A stretch of DNA of 64,000 bases from contig JACKEQ010000015.1 in assembly GCA_020632885.1 (NCBI GenBank), forward strand, positions 1-64,000. The letters are read 5' to 3'. The position numbers and the translations under genes are program-made. Each line of letters starts with the position of its first letter. Within the stretch, counting starts at the first letter, position 1. The notes beneath the pieces were generated by a model that saw only the letters and a list, made by a program, of their open reading frames with translations, did not search any database and was not told where the DNA came from. Positions 8,831 to 17,496 of the stretch are shown here, piece by piece. Source of the stretch: Alphaproteobacteria bacterium (GTDB lineage Bacteria > Myxococcota_A > UBA796 > GCA-2862545).

Positions 8831-10129
8831 CGCGGCCCCGTCGAGGAGCCCGAGCACGCGGTCCGTCCGGGTCACCGCGAGCCGTGCGCAGCCCTCCAGC
8901 ACGGGTCGGAGCACGCCGGGCGGCAGGCCCGCCAGCAGGGCCCGCGCACCGTCCGCCTCGTACCGCGCGACGTGCTCGTGCACGTCCGCCCCGCACGTGG
9001 CGTAGAGGAACCCCGCGAGCGGCGCGTTCCGGAGGTCGAAGTCGCCTTCGGACGCCCGCCCCTCGACGAGGAGCCGCAGCACCTCGCGGTCCGCGGAGGC
9101 CACGGGCACGGCCTCGGGCAGGTGGTGCTCCAGCCGTGGCGACGTGGAGCTCACGCTCGGCAGATCGCCCATGAACAGGCTCACTGGCGCGTCGCCGCCG
9201 GTCTCGCCCGCGATGGCCTGCAGGAGGCTCGCCGCGAGCAGCTTGGCGGTGAGGTAGTGGTGGGCGAGCTCGATGTTCCGGGCCGCCGCGGCACGCAGAG
9301 CATCGAGGCGCGCGGGGCTCGGGGCGCCCCGGAACCCCCGGAAGACCACCTCGGCCTTCAGGAAGCCGAAGAACCCCCGCATCTTCTTCATGGCCAGGTG
9401 GTACTGGTCGATGGTGTAGACCCGCACGCGCAGCTGGGTGTTGGACTCCGGCAGGAGCTGCCAGGTGTTGTCGAGGAAGCGTGCGGTGTCCGCGAACGCG
9501 AAGTTCGCCACGTCCTGGTTGGCGAGGCCTACGGCGTCCTTCACGGCCTGGACGGCGTCCAGCGCGAGCCCCAGGCCCTCCACACGGGCCAGGAGCGCAT
9601 CGGACACGCCCTCGCCGGGTGCCGAGCGGAACGGGATCGTGGCCTCGATGCACACGGCCACGCGCACGGTTGCGTCCACGGGCAGGACGTCGTGCAGGCG
9701 GCGCACGGCGAACAGCGCGGAGAGGAGTTCGTTCAGCCCGGCGAACGGGGAGAGCACCTGCCCGTCCACGAACCCGAAGATCTGCGCCAGCCGCGCCTTC
9801 CACGGGTCGTCGCCGATCACGAGCGCGACGCCGTCGGGGCCGACGTGGAACGCGTCGCCCAGCACGTCCACGAGGCGCGAGGGGAGCCCGCCGTCCACCT
9901 GCATGTACACGGTGTCGTGGAAGAGCGCAGCGAGCACCTGCACGGCGTTCCCGCCCTCCGCGACGTCGAACACGTGCCCGACATCGTGGAACGAGCGCCC
10001 GCCCGCCGACATGCTCTCGTGCACATCGGTGGCCCAGAGCTCGAGCTGCGCGTCGGTGGCCTCCCCGCCGAGGTCGCGCACCGCCCGGCGCGCCAGCCCG
10101 ACCAGCTTCTGAAGCGTGGATTCACTCAC
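8828..10129 (-). CDS. HD-superfamily metal-dependent phosphohydrolase-like protein
   Basis: The 433-residue protein carries an N-terminal HD signature: SFHDVGHVFDV near residue 42, then AALFHDTVY about 25 residues later. This is the arrangement of the small predicted phosphohydrolase group (COG4339-like), where His and Asp bind the metal. The C-terminal 200 or so residues are helical and not recognised. I used the GTG at 10129, which has GGAGG 5 bp upstream; the frame is open further but upstream residues are Arg/Pro-rich and non-conserved in character. It starts 35 bp after the PP2C/cNMP gene, so the two are probably co-transcribed. A nucleotide substrate is likely but not shown. Confidence 0.7.
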   Translation of the reverse strand: MSESTLQKLVGLARRAVRDLGGEATDAQLELWATDVHESMSAGGRSFHDVGHVFDVAEGGNAVQVLAALFHDTVYMQVDGGLPSRLVDVLGDAFHVGPDGVALVIGDDPWKARLAQIFGFVDGQVLSPFAGLNELLSALFAVRRLHDVLPVDATVRVAVCIEATIPFRSAPGEGVSDALLARVEGLGLALDAVQAVKDAVGLANQDVANFAFADTARFLDNTWQLLPESNTQLRVRVYTIDQYHLAMKKMRGFFGFLKAEVVFRGFRGAPSPARLDALRAAAARNIELAHHYLTAKLLAASLLQAIAGETGGDAPVSLFMGDLPSVSSTSPRLEHHLPEAVPVASADREVLRLLVEGRASEGDFDLRNAPLAGFLYATCGADVHEHVARYEADGARALLAGLPPGVLRPVLEGCARLAVTRTDRVLGLLDGAA

Positions 10130-10164
10130 GGTGGCCTCCGTAGGGAAGCAGGGTCGCACAGGAG

Positions 10165-11334
10165 CTACAGGCCGTCCACGGCCCGCTGGACCTTCTCGAT
10201 CCGGGTGGTCAGGTCGGCGAGGCGGTCGGCGACCCGGAGCGCGAGTGTACGATGGAGCCGGAGACCCAGCGTCGGGCGCAGCGCGCACAGGCTCTCGAAG
10301 GCGTGGCGGGTGAGCACGAAGGCCATCCCATCCGTGGTGGCCGTGACGGTGGCGGTGCGCCGCCAGGGCCGGATCAGGGCGAGCTCGCCGGCGTGACCGC
10401 CCTCGCGGATGGTCGTGAGGTGCACGCCCGCACGGCTGGCGTGCGCCTTCCCGCGCACGAGCAGCAGGCAGTCGGTGCCCACCTTCCCCTCACCCATGAG
10501 CTCCTCGCCCGCGCGGAACGGACGGCGCTCGAGCACGGTGGCCAGGCTGCGCAGCTCGGACTCGTCGAGGCGCTCGAACAGCGTCTGCGACCTCAGGTGC
10601 GCGAGGATCTGGGACAGATCGGGCTGCCCGGCGCACTCGAGAAGCGCGACCGTGATGTTGTCGAGGCCGCCCGCCCGGTTGGCCTCGCCGATCAGGAGCT
10701 CCACCGCCGTGCCGAGCGCGCGCTCGTGCACCGCCGCCGCCAGGGAGCCCACGTCCACCATGTCGTACAGGCCGTCGCTGCACAGCAGGAGACGGTCGCC
10801 CGGCGCCACGTCCACCCGCGCCACGTCGGGGACGACGGGGCCGAAGCCCAGCGCCTGGGTGAGCTTGCTGGCCGCCGGGTGCTCGGCCGCCCGGTCGGGG
10901 TCGAGGCCCCGCTCCAGCAGCACCTGTTCGTAGTTGTGGTCGCGCGTCAGGCGGAGGACCCCGTCGCCGCGCAGCAGGTAGGCGCGCGAGTCACCGACGT
11001 GGGCGACGAAGGCACCCAGCCCGTCCGACGTGGCCACGGCGCAGACGGCCGTGGTGCCGCCCACCCCTTCCAGCTCGGCCTCCACGCGGCGGGCGGCCTC
11101 CTGGAAGGCCTCCTCGAAGGCCGCCGTGATGGCGAGACCGTCGCCGCCGGCGTCGATCAGCTCACCGGCGCGCTCGTGGAGGGCGTCCGCCGCGATCCTC
11201 GCGGCCACCGCACCTCCCTCGTGCCCACCCATGCCGTCGCAGACCACCGCGAACCCGGGCGCCATGCGCACGACGTCCTGGTTCTCCGACCGCGAGCGCC
11301 CGACGTCCGTGCCGGCCTGCATCCCTTCGAACAT
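10165..11334 (-). CDS. PP2C-type protein phosphatase fused to a cyclic-nucleotide-binding-like domain
   Basis: Residues 1-235 form a complete PP2C domain: GRSRSENQD, the metal ligands D33 and G34 in VCDGMGGHEGG, GTTAV, HVGDSRAYLLR, D187 in LLLCSDGLYD and D225 in GGLDNITVAL. It should remove phosphate from Ser/Thr in a Mn/Mg-dependent way, opposing Hanks-type kinases. Residues about 252-350 look like a CRP/cNMP-binding beta-roll (LFERLDESELRSLA, then GEELMGEG and GHAGELALI), a plausible regulatory input. The ATG at 11334 has GGAGG at ideal spacing. A helix follows at the C-terminus. The fusion suggests phosphatase activity responds to a small ligand; binding residues are not certain. Confidence 0.88.
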   Translation of the reverse strand: MFEGMQAGTDVGRSRSENQDVVRMAPGFAVVCDGMGGHEGGAVAARIAADALHERAGELIDAGGDGLAITAAFEEAFQEAARRVEAELEGVGGTTAVCAVATSDGLGAFVAHVGDSRAYLLRGDGVLRLTRDHNYEQVLLERGLDPDRAAEHPAASKLTQALGFGPVVPDVARVDVAPGDRLLLCSDGLYDMVDVGSLAAAVHERALGTAVELLIGEANRAGGLDNITVALLECAGQPDLSQILAHLRSQTLFERLDESELRSLATVLERRPFRAGEELMGEGKVGTDCLLLVRGKAHASRAGVHLTTIREGGHAGELALIRPWRRTATVTATTDGMAFVLTRHAFESLCALRPTLGLRLHRTLALRVADRLADLTTRIEKVQRAVDGL

Positions 11335-11393
11335 GCTCACCTCCGGGGGCCATGACGCGTCGAACGTCGAACGGAATCCGCGAACATGGACAC

Positions 11394-11420
11394 CCGGGCC
11401 GCCCGAGATGGGCAGCCCGG
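11394..11420 (-). terminator. GC-rich hairpin after the M1-like peptidase gene
   Basis: CCGGGC and GCCC pair with GGGC and GCCCGG around a 5-nt loop, with a single C/A mismatch. It lies 7 bp beyond the stop of the M1-like gene in the direction of transcription. No T-tract follows, so it may be a hairpin-only terminator or mRNA 3'-end stabiliser. Confidence 0.45.
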
Positions 11421-11426
11421 ACGACC

Positions 11427-14000
11427 TCAGTCCACCTTCAGGAGGCCCACCACGGTGGCCATCTCGTCCTTCCGCCATGCCTCGCAGGCCGTCACGCCAG
11501 CGCGGAGGTCGGCGATGACGCCCTTCGACGCGTCGCTGTTCCAGGTCTCCACGGCCTTGGCGAGCTCCTCGACGGGCTCCCCCGAGCAGGCACCGAGACC
11601 CACGGACAGCACCGAGGGACGGTCCTTCGGCTTCACGCGCTTCAGGTCCTTGCCGGCCTTGGCGAGGAACACGACGGCCTCGTCCGGGTAGTCGGCGAAG
11701 ACCTCCTGGAAGATCGCCATGCGCGCCGCGGAGTCCGGACGCTCCATGAACCAGGCGGCCGTCTTCTTGCGCAGGTAGGCCGACTGGGAAGCGCCGATGA
11801 TGGCGCCCGCCCAGAGGTGCTTGGCGTCGGCCTCGGCGTCGCCGTGCTTCTGGAGGACCTCGGTGAGGTACTCGAGGTCCTTCGTGGACCCGAGGGCGCG
11901 CATGGCCTCGTTCGCGAGGTCACGGTCGACGGCCTTCACGTCGGCCTGCGCCTTCTCCGCCCAGTCCAGGTAGGCCGCCATGGCCGCATCGTCCCCGGCC
12001 GCGCGGCGGTACGGGTAGAGGCGGGACGTGGGGCTCACGTCCTTCGTCATCTGGCCCAGCCACCACTTGGTGAAGGTCGCGCGCGCCTCGGCCTGGTCGT
12101 CCGGCAGACCCACGAGCGCCATCCGCTGGGCGGCCCGCAGGGAGGGTGCCGCGGCAGCCGGGGCCACGGGGGCCAGGGCGCGGATCGCGCGGAGCACGCG
12201 GGCCGCATCGATCGCGCCGGCGTGCACGAGGGCCTCGAGGTTGGCCGCCACGGCCACGGCCTCCGCGGGCCGGAGCTCACCGGCCGCCGCGATGAGCGCG
12301 TCGAAGTCGGCCGGGTCCGCGAAGGTCCACACGTAGGCGGGCGCCTGGGGCACGAACCAGCCCTTCCCGACGTCCATCTTCCCGCCCTCGGCAGGGATGG
12401 CGGCGCGCACCACACCGCCCGCCGTGCGACCCGCGACCGGGATCATCCAGGCCGTGGGCTCCTCGGGGGCCTCCTCGGTGGACCAGACGTAGGGCGCCTG
12501 GGCGACCGTGAAGCCCGTGTCGGTGCGCGTGAAGGTGACCAGGGGCACACCGGGCTTCTCGAGCCACGGCGTCATCTCCGCCGCGGCGTCCGTGCCGGTG
12601 GACTTCCCGATGGCGGCCAGCAGCCCCGGGAGATCAGTCGTCGTGTTCGTGCCGATCACGGCCTTCACGCCGTCGAGCAGCTTGCCGGGGCCGTAGTGGG
12701 CCGCGAACATCGCTAGCACCGCGGCGCCCTTCACGCGGGGACCGGGGGCTGCGGGGTCGAGGCCCTCGTAGCCGGAGGCGGCCTTCGCGGTGCTCCCGCC
12801 GCCGCCCTCCTTCACGATGGCGCGGGCCAGGCGGGACGTCTCGTAGGGGCCGGCGTCCCCCTTGGCGGCGACCCGGAGGTCGGCCCAGGCGGACAGCATC
12901 TCCATCACCCAGAGGTCCTCCCAGGTCGAGGGACCCACGGCACCGCCGAACCAGTCATGGGCGAGCACGTGCGTGGCGCGGTCCTCGGCCCAGGGCGACG
13001 CCTCCTCGTCGAACGCGACGAAGCCGGGCACACCGTGGATCCCGGTGCCGTCGGCCATCTCCACGAACCCGACGCGCTGCGCGACGCCGGACGACCCGAT
13101 GGCGCCCTCCAGCTCCTTCGCCTGCGCGCCGAGCATGCCGACCGCCTGCTCGACCCGTGCGGGCGGCGCGTAGCCGGGGGCGTAGACCTTGGTGGGCACG
13201 GGTGCATCGGCCACGTCGTGGGTCTTGAAGGAGCCCACCGCGAAGCCGACCATGTAGGCCGGAACGGCGGCGGTGGGGGCGAACGTGTGCACCGTCGCAC
13301 CCTTCGCGCCGGGCGCAGACCCGCTCTCGGGCGTGCCGGCCACGACCATCATCTCGGAGGGTGCCGTGATCTCGAGCGTGATCGGGATCCGGAAGCGCGG
13401 CTCGTCGAAGCTCGGGAACACGTACCGCGCCTTGCCCGGCCAGAGGGCGGTCCAGGCCACCGCCTCCATCTCGGGGTTCTTCTTCCAGTCCTTCATCCGC
13501 GCCTTGTCGGCCTTGGCCTCCGCCTTCACCTCTGCCTCGGAGGGCTTGGGGAGGGTGCGGCCCTGCGTGCGGGCCTCCTTCTCGGCGGCCTCGCGCGCCT
13601 TCTGCTTGGCCTTCATGGCTTCGTCGTGGGCGGTCTCCCGGGGCGAGTGGCGCATCACACCCTCGCGGTACTTGCCCGAGAACTCGATCACGAGGTCGAC
13701 GGTGCCGGGATCGAGCACCTTCGCCGCCTGGAGTGTGACAGCGCCCTTCGGCTCCGAGATGACCTCGGCCTTGACGCCGCCCAGCGTGGCGCTGGCGATG
13801 AACACGCCGTCAGCGTGCAGGCTGACGCTGTCCGTGGGGTCGTCGAGCTGCAGGGTGATCACCGTGCGGCCGGTGTAGGCGGTCCGGCCGGGGTGGATGT
13901 CCAGCTCGACGCGCTGGGCAGCCGGGGCCCCCGCGTTCTCGAGCAGGCCTTCGGTCGTGACGCTCGCGAGCGCCGCGGACAGAGCGATGGTCGTCAGCAT
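11427..14000 (-). CDS. M1 aminopeptidase-like protein with degenerate active site
   Basis: The 857-residue protein has a signal peptide and the beta-saddle of M1 peptidases (YVFPSFDEP at 193-201). It carries a Lys/Glu/Ala-rich helical insertion at about 122-175. The catalytic region is altered. The GxMEN exopeptidase motif is replaced by GIHGVPGF (320-327). The zinc motif HExxH reads HVLAH (344-348), so the general-base Glu is Val. The downstream ligand region reads WVMEMLSAW (E367), with the usual EGFA gone. A C-terminal helical region follows, as in ERAP-type enzymes. It is probably not an active aminopeptidase; a binding or chaperone role is possible. The start has GGAGGAG upstream. Confidence 0.82.
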   Translation of the reverse strand: MLTTIALSAALASVTTEGLLENAGAPAAQRVELDIHPGRTAYTGRTVITLQLDDPTDSVSLHADGVFIASATLGGVKAEVISEPKGAVTLQAAKVLDPGTVDLVIEFSGKYREGVMRHSPRETAHDEAMKAKQKAREAAEKEARTQGRTLPKPSEAEVKAEAKADKARMKDWKKNPEMEAVAWTALWPGKARYVFPSFDEPRFRIPITLEITAPSEMMVVAGTPESGSAPGAKGATVHTFAPTAAVPAYMVGFAVGSFKTHDVADAPVPTKVYAPGYAPPARVEQAVGMLGAQAKELEGAIGSSGVAQRVGFVEMADGTGIHGVPGFVAFDEEASPWAEDRATHVLAHDWFGGAVGPSTWEDLWVMEMLSAWADLRVAAKGDAGPYETSRLARAIVKEGGGGSTAKAASGYEGLDPAAPGPRVKGAAVLAMFAAHYGPGKLLDGVKAVIGTNTTTDLPGLLAAIGKSTGTDAAAEMTPWLEKPGVPLVTFTRTDTGFTVAQAPYVWSTEEAPEEPTAWMIPVAGRTAGGVVRAAIPAEGGKMDVGKGWFVPQAPAYVWTFADPADFDALIAAAGELRPAEAVAVAANLEALVHAGAIDAARVLRAIRALAPVAPAAAAPSLRAAQRMALVGLPDDQAEARATFTKWWLGQMTKDVSPTSRLYPYRRAAGDDAAMAAYLDWAEKAQADVKAVDRDLANEAMRALGSTKDLEYLTEVLQKHGDAEADAKHLWAGAIIGASQSAYLRKKTAAWFMERPDSAARMAIFQEVFADYPDEAVVFLAKAGKDLKRVKPKDRPSVLSVGLGACSGEPVEELAKAVETWNSDASKGVIADLRAGVTACEAWRKDEMATVVGLLKVD

Positions 14001-14012
14001 GGGTACTCCTCC

Positions 14013-14037
14013 ACGCCCTACTGTCCGAACAGGGCGT
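14013..14037. repeat. 7-bp inverted repeat between the DksA-type and M1-like genes
   Basis: ACGCCCT (14013-14019) and AGGGCGT (14031-14037) are perfect inverted copies separated by 11 bp. They lie in the 42 bp between the DksA-type stop and the M1-like start. It could be a weak terminator, or an operator for the M1-like gene; a TTGACC that could act as a -35 overlaps the DksA-type stop. Confidence 0.4.
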
Positions 14038-14042
14038 TCGGG

Positions 14043-14414
14043 TCAAGTCGGGCCGTGCCGTCGCTCGAGCTCCACCATGCATCGGACGCACGCCGGAGAC
14101 TCCGGACGGGCCTTCAGGCGGTCGTAGCCGATGGGGTCGCCGCACACCTTGCAGTCGCCGTATTCGCCGTCCTGCACGGCCTGCAGCGCCACGAGGACCT
14201 GCTTGCGCCGGAGCTCGGACCGCCGCTGCTGGGCCTCCGCGATCTTCTGGGCCTGCAGGGCGTCCACACGGCTGATCCGTCCGACGGCCGCCTGATCGAG
14301 GTGCACGGTGCCCGCGAGCGCAGCCGTACCGCGGGCGGTGGCCTCCAGGCTGGCGAGGAGCGCGTTCAGATCGGCAGTGAGCTCGGCGAGCTGGGCGTCG
14401 GTGAGGTCATCCAT
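14043..14414 (-). CDS. DksA/TraR-type C4 zinc-finger protein
   Basis: The 123-residue protein has an N-terminal helical coiled-coil-like region (about 1-80) and a C-terminal four-Cys zinc finger (C88, C91, C109, C112; DCKVCGDPIGYDRL and ACVRCM). DksA-type proteins enter the RNA polymerase secondary channel and act with ppGpp on promoters. The two acidic residues typical of the DksA coiled-coil tip are not evident, so a TraR-like or divergent role is possible. It overlaps the 3' end of the YceI gene by 8 bp. A ppGpp-hydrolase-like gene lies 2.6 kb upstream, which may be coincidence. Confidence 0.85.
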   Translation of the reverse strand: MDDLTDAQLAELTADLNALLASLEATARGTAALAGTVHLDQAAVGRISRVDALQAQKIAEAQQRRSELRRKQVLVALQAVQDGEYGDCKVCGDPIGYDRLKARPESPACVRCMVELERRHGPT

Positions 14415-14928
14415 CCCACGGGACCGTGATGCGCACCTTGATGTCCGGCTTGATCTTCAGGGTGCCCATCAGGGCCTTGAACGGCGTGATGCCCCAGTCC
14501 GGCTGGTGGAGCGTGAGCCGACAGGTGGCCTTCCCGCCCTCGATGTGGGCCTCGAAGCGCACGTCGTGACGACCCGGGGGGATCGCGAGGGTGCCGGTGC
14601 CCTCGATGCAATCGTCGTCCACGTCGACATCGTCCGCCTCGAAGCGGATGTCGCGGGGACGGAAGCCCTTGAAGACGTGCTTGTCGATGTTCGCGAGGAT
14701 GTCCCGCTCGTCCTTCGCGGAGAGTGCGCCCGGGGCCACCCGGCCGTCCTTGATGGCGCCCACCACCTCGAAGGAGGTGCCGTCGAAGGTGCCCTCGATG
14801 TGATCGTCCTCGACCGTGAGCGACCAGCGCTTCACCCGGAACAACAGGTCGTGACCGACCGCCGAGAGCAGGCCGGCCTTGTACGTGAAGATCTCGCAGG
14901 TCCCGGAGGACGCGTCGAACACGGGCAT
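14407..14928 (-). CDS. YceI-family lipid-binding-fold protein
   Basis: The 173-residue protein matches the YceI beta-barrel family across its length: a beginning like SGTCEIFTYKAGLLSAVGHD, a middle FEVVGAIKDGRV, and KPDIKVRITV at the end. YceI proteins bind isoprenoid or other lipid ligands in an elongated barrel. No signal peptide is seen, so this copy is probably cytoplasmic. Its ATG follows the TAG of the GMC oxidoreductase directly (TAGATG), and GGAGGAG in the upstream gene serves as its ribosome-binding site. It is therefore translationally coupled and may bind the substrate or product of that enzyme. Confidence 0.82.
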   Translation of the reverse strand: MPVFDASSGTCEIFTYKAGLLSAVGHDLLFRVKRWSLTVEDDHIEGTFDGTSFEVVGAIKDGRVAPGALSAKDERDILANIDKHVFKGFRPRDIRFEADDVDVDDDCIEGTGTLAIPPGRHDVRFEAHIEGGKATCRLTLHQPDWGITPFKALMGTLKIKPDIKVRITVPWDG

Positions 14929-16911
14929 CTAGAGCTCCTCCGCCAGCGTGCCGGCGAGCCGATGGCCCAGCGCCATCGCGGTGAGCATGGGGTTCACGCC
15001 GGGGGAGGACGGGAACAGGCTGGTGTCCGCCACCCAGAGGTTCTGCACGCCGTGCACGGCCCCCCGGCTGTCGGTGGCGGCGCGGGTGGGGTCGTCGCCC
15101 ATCGCCATCGTGCCGAACACGTGGTTGCTCCCGGACGGGATGTCCTGCGGCGAGACGGGCGAGCGCCGGAGCTCCGCCACGTCCTCCATCGCCGTCAGCG
15201 TGGGCGGGAGGCCGTGGATACCGGGGTACACCTTGGTGGCCCCCACGCTGAACATCATCTCGGCGAGCACGGCGCTCGCCTCCTGCAGGCGCCGGGCGTC
15301 CGCAGGGCCGATGTCGTACACGATGGACGGACGAGGCAGGCCGCGCACGACGCGCACCGTGCCGACGCTGTCGTCGCCGCTCACCCAGGCGTCCCAGATG
15401 AGGGTGTTGCGGTAGTCGCGGAGCTGGCGCTTCAGGCCGCGCCCGATGCCCTGCATGCGGAGGGCCATGAGCGCGGGGTCCGCCCAGAGGGCCTCGAGCT
15501 TGATGCCGTGCTCGATGAGGGACAGCGTGTGCACGCCTTGCGTGGCGCCGTACCAGGGGTGGACGTCGAGATCCGGGATGTAGCCCGCGACCACGGTGCT
15601 CGGGTGCATGCGCAGGTTCGCGCCGATGGGCTCGGCGGTGAGCCCGCTCTGCTGGCAGATCACCGGGGTGTTGATGACGCCCGCCGCCAGGACGACGTGG
15701 CGGGCCTCGATGCGCACGGTGCCCGCACGGTTCCCCTTGAAAGGCTCGGTGGTGTGGCCCTCGACCCCCACGGCTCGCCCGTTGCGCATGACCACGCGGT
15801 CGACCACCGCGCTGGTGTACACGCGGCCGCCCGCCGCGATCAGCTCGGGCACGCCGCGACGGTCGGTGGAGAGCTTGGCGCCGTTGGGGCAGCCGTAGAC
15901 GCACCCCCCCGAGCCCCTGCAGCCGTCGACGTTCCGGAGGATGGGCTCGGGCTCCAGGCCGCGCTCGCGGCAGGCGCGCGTGAACAGGTCGTTCCGCGGC
16001 CCCTGCACGGCGTCCGGCGTGGCCGCCACGCCCATGAAGGCCTCGACGGCGTCGTAGTGCGGAGCCAGGTCGTCGGGCGTGAGCCCCTCGACGCCCCAGT
16101 CCTCCTCCCAGGCCTCCAGGGCGCTCTCGCGTGCGCGCAGGCAGATGGCGCAGTTGATGAGGCTGCCCCCGCCGAGGACCTTCGCCTGGAGCGTGGGGAG
16201 CACGACGTTGCCGCGCGTGGTGCGCATGCCGGAGTCCCAGAACCACCGGTTCATGGTGAGCCCGCCGTCGCGCACGAGGTCGGCCTTGCGGGCGACCGGA
16301 CCCGCCTCGAGCAGGACGACGTCGTGCCCGCGCCGGGCGAGCTCCAGGGCCGTGATGGCCCCGCCGGGCCCGGAACCGACCACCACGACGTCGCAGCGGT
16401 CGTGCACGACCCCCTTGTAGTCCGAGAACTCGAAGAGCCCGGCAGGACGGCCCAGGAAGCGGTCCGGCGGCGGGGTGTCGGGCGTGCCTGGAGCCAGGAA
16501 GGGCATCGGACCATCGACGTCCGGCGCGTCGAGCACCCCGAGTACCTCGTTGACCCGCTCGCTCCCGAACCACGCCATCATCAGGAGCGACCGGAGGCCC
16601 TCCAGACCCATCCGGCGCGCGTACACCGTGCTCTCCTCCCAGCTCCGGAGGTAGGCGGTGACCTCGTCGACCGGTGCGCTGACGAGCCGGGCGGTCGGCG
16701 ACATCGCCCAGACGGCGAAGCCCTTGTCGAAGAGCTGCAGGAGCGCGCGGATCTGGCTGCGCTCGAACGGCAGGCTGGCGTGGAGCAGACGGTCGATGTA
16801 CCCGACCACGTCGGCCTCGATGCCGTCGGGGACCTCGGTGGCGTCGCGCGGGAAGACCGCCTGCCCGAGGGCCCTGACGAGCCTGGCCTCCGCTTCGGTG
16901 AGCAACAGCAT
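14929..16911 (-). CDS. GMC-family FAD-dependent oxidoreductase with N-terminal helical domain
   Basis: The 660-residue protein has about 165 N-terminal helical residues resembling the small subunit of membrane gluconate-type dehydrogenases. A GMC flavoprotein follows: the FAD motif VVVGSGPGGA at 176-185, LEAGP, the GGGSLINCAICLR region, and a C-terminal active-site His in GSNHVFGTMAMG with VNPMLTAMALGHRLA. Such fused enzymes oxidise alcohols (cholesterol, long-chain alcohols or sugars). A Cys-rich loop (GCRGSGGCVYGCPNGAK) is typical of the long-chain alcohol oxidase-like branch. It is followed immediately by the YceI gene. The substrate is not determined. Confidence 0.87.
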   Translation of the reverse strand: MLLLTEAEARLVRALGQAVFPRDATEVPDGIEADVVGYIDRLLHASLPFERSQIRALLQLFDKGFAVWAMSPTARLVSAPVDEVTAYLRSWEESTVYARRMGLEGLRSLLMMAWFGSERVNEVLGVLDAPDVDGPMPFLAPGTPDTPPPDRFLGRPAGLFEFSDYKGVVHDRCDVVVVGSGPGGAITALELARRGHDVVLLEAGPVARKADLVRDGGLTMNRWFWDSGMRTTRGNVVLPTLQAKVLGGGSLINCAICLRARESALEAWEEDWGVEGLTPDDLAPHYDAVEAFMGVAATPDAVQGPRNDLFTRACRERGLEPEPILRNVDGCRGSGGCVYGCPNGAKLSTDRRGVPELIAAGGRVYTSAVVDRVVMRNGRAVGVEGHTTEPFKGNRAGTVRIEARHVVLAAGVINTPVICQQSGLTAEPIGANLRMHPSTVVAGYIPDLDVHPWYGATQGVHTLSLIEHGIKLEALWADPALMALRMQGIGRGLKRQLRDYRNTLIWDAWVSGDDSVGTVRVVRGLPRPSIVYDIGPADARRLQEASAVLAEMMFSVGATKVYPGIHGLPPTLTAMEDVAELRRSPVSPQDIPSGSNHVFGTMAMGDDPTRAATDSRGAVHGVQNLWVADTSLFPSSPGVNPMLTAMALGHRLAGTLAEEL

Positions 16912-16969
16912 CGCGATGACTCCGTGACGAGCGGGTCGCCCTAACCGGCTGGGCGCCGCCGTGCGCGGG

Positions 16970-17470
16970 TCAGCCGCGGTGGCCGAGCAGCCGGTCGAGA
17001 TGGGCCCACAGCGCGAGCGCGACGTGGTCCTCGTCGTCCCTCAGGGCCTCCCGGAAAGCGGGGTATTCGTCCCGGTACATGAAGAGCTTGTGGCTCCGGC
17101 TGGCCCAGCACGCCTCGACGTTGGCGATGCGGTCGCACAGCTTGAGCACCGTGGCGCCGGGGGTCTCGCGGATCTTCGGATAGGTGGCCGCGTTCCGGGT
17201 CTTCCGGTCCGGGCCGGCCTCCGTGGTGACCGCGTGCACGAGCCGCGCGACGTCCGCCCCCACGACCTCCCGGACGTGCTCCAGGTCCACCGCGGTGTCC
17301 TCCACGGTGTCGTGGAGCCAGGCGGCCGCGACCAGCGTGGGGGTCGCGACCCCGAAGCGATGCAGGTTCTCGACCACGGTGATCAGGTGCGCGGCGTACG
17401 GCCGGTCGCCGTACTTCTGCTCGCCGTGGGCCTCGATGGCCATCGCGGCGGCGCTGGCCACCAGCTCCAT
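16970..17470 (-). CDS. Small (p)ppGpp-hydrolase-like HD protein (MESH1/SAH type)
   Basis: The 166-residue protein is a stand-alone RelA/SpoT-type hydrolase domain without synthetase, TGS or ACT domains. Conserved HD residues are in place: H28 in YAAHLITV, H53-D54 with E57-D58 in WLHDTVEDT, and D113 in VLKLCDRIANV. These bind the metal and remove the 3'-pyrophosphate in MESH1-like enzymes. GGGAGGG precedes the ATG. A TAGGGT box at 17494-17489 immediately follows the htpX stop and could be its own -10. Cytoplasmic control of alarmone level is likely; specificity is inferred. Confidence 0.78.
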   Translation of the reverse strand: MELVASAAAMAIEAHGEQKYGDRPYAAHLITVVENLHRFGVATPTLVAAAWLHDTVEDTAVDLEHVREVVGADVARLVHAVTTEAGPDRKTRNAATYPKIRETPGATVLKLCDRIANVEACWASRSHKLFMYRDEYPAFREALRDDEDHVALALWAHLDRLLGHRG

Positions 17471-17496
17471 GGTCCCTCCCCTGCTTTCACCCTATC

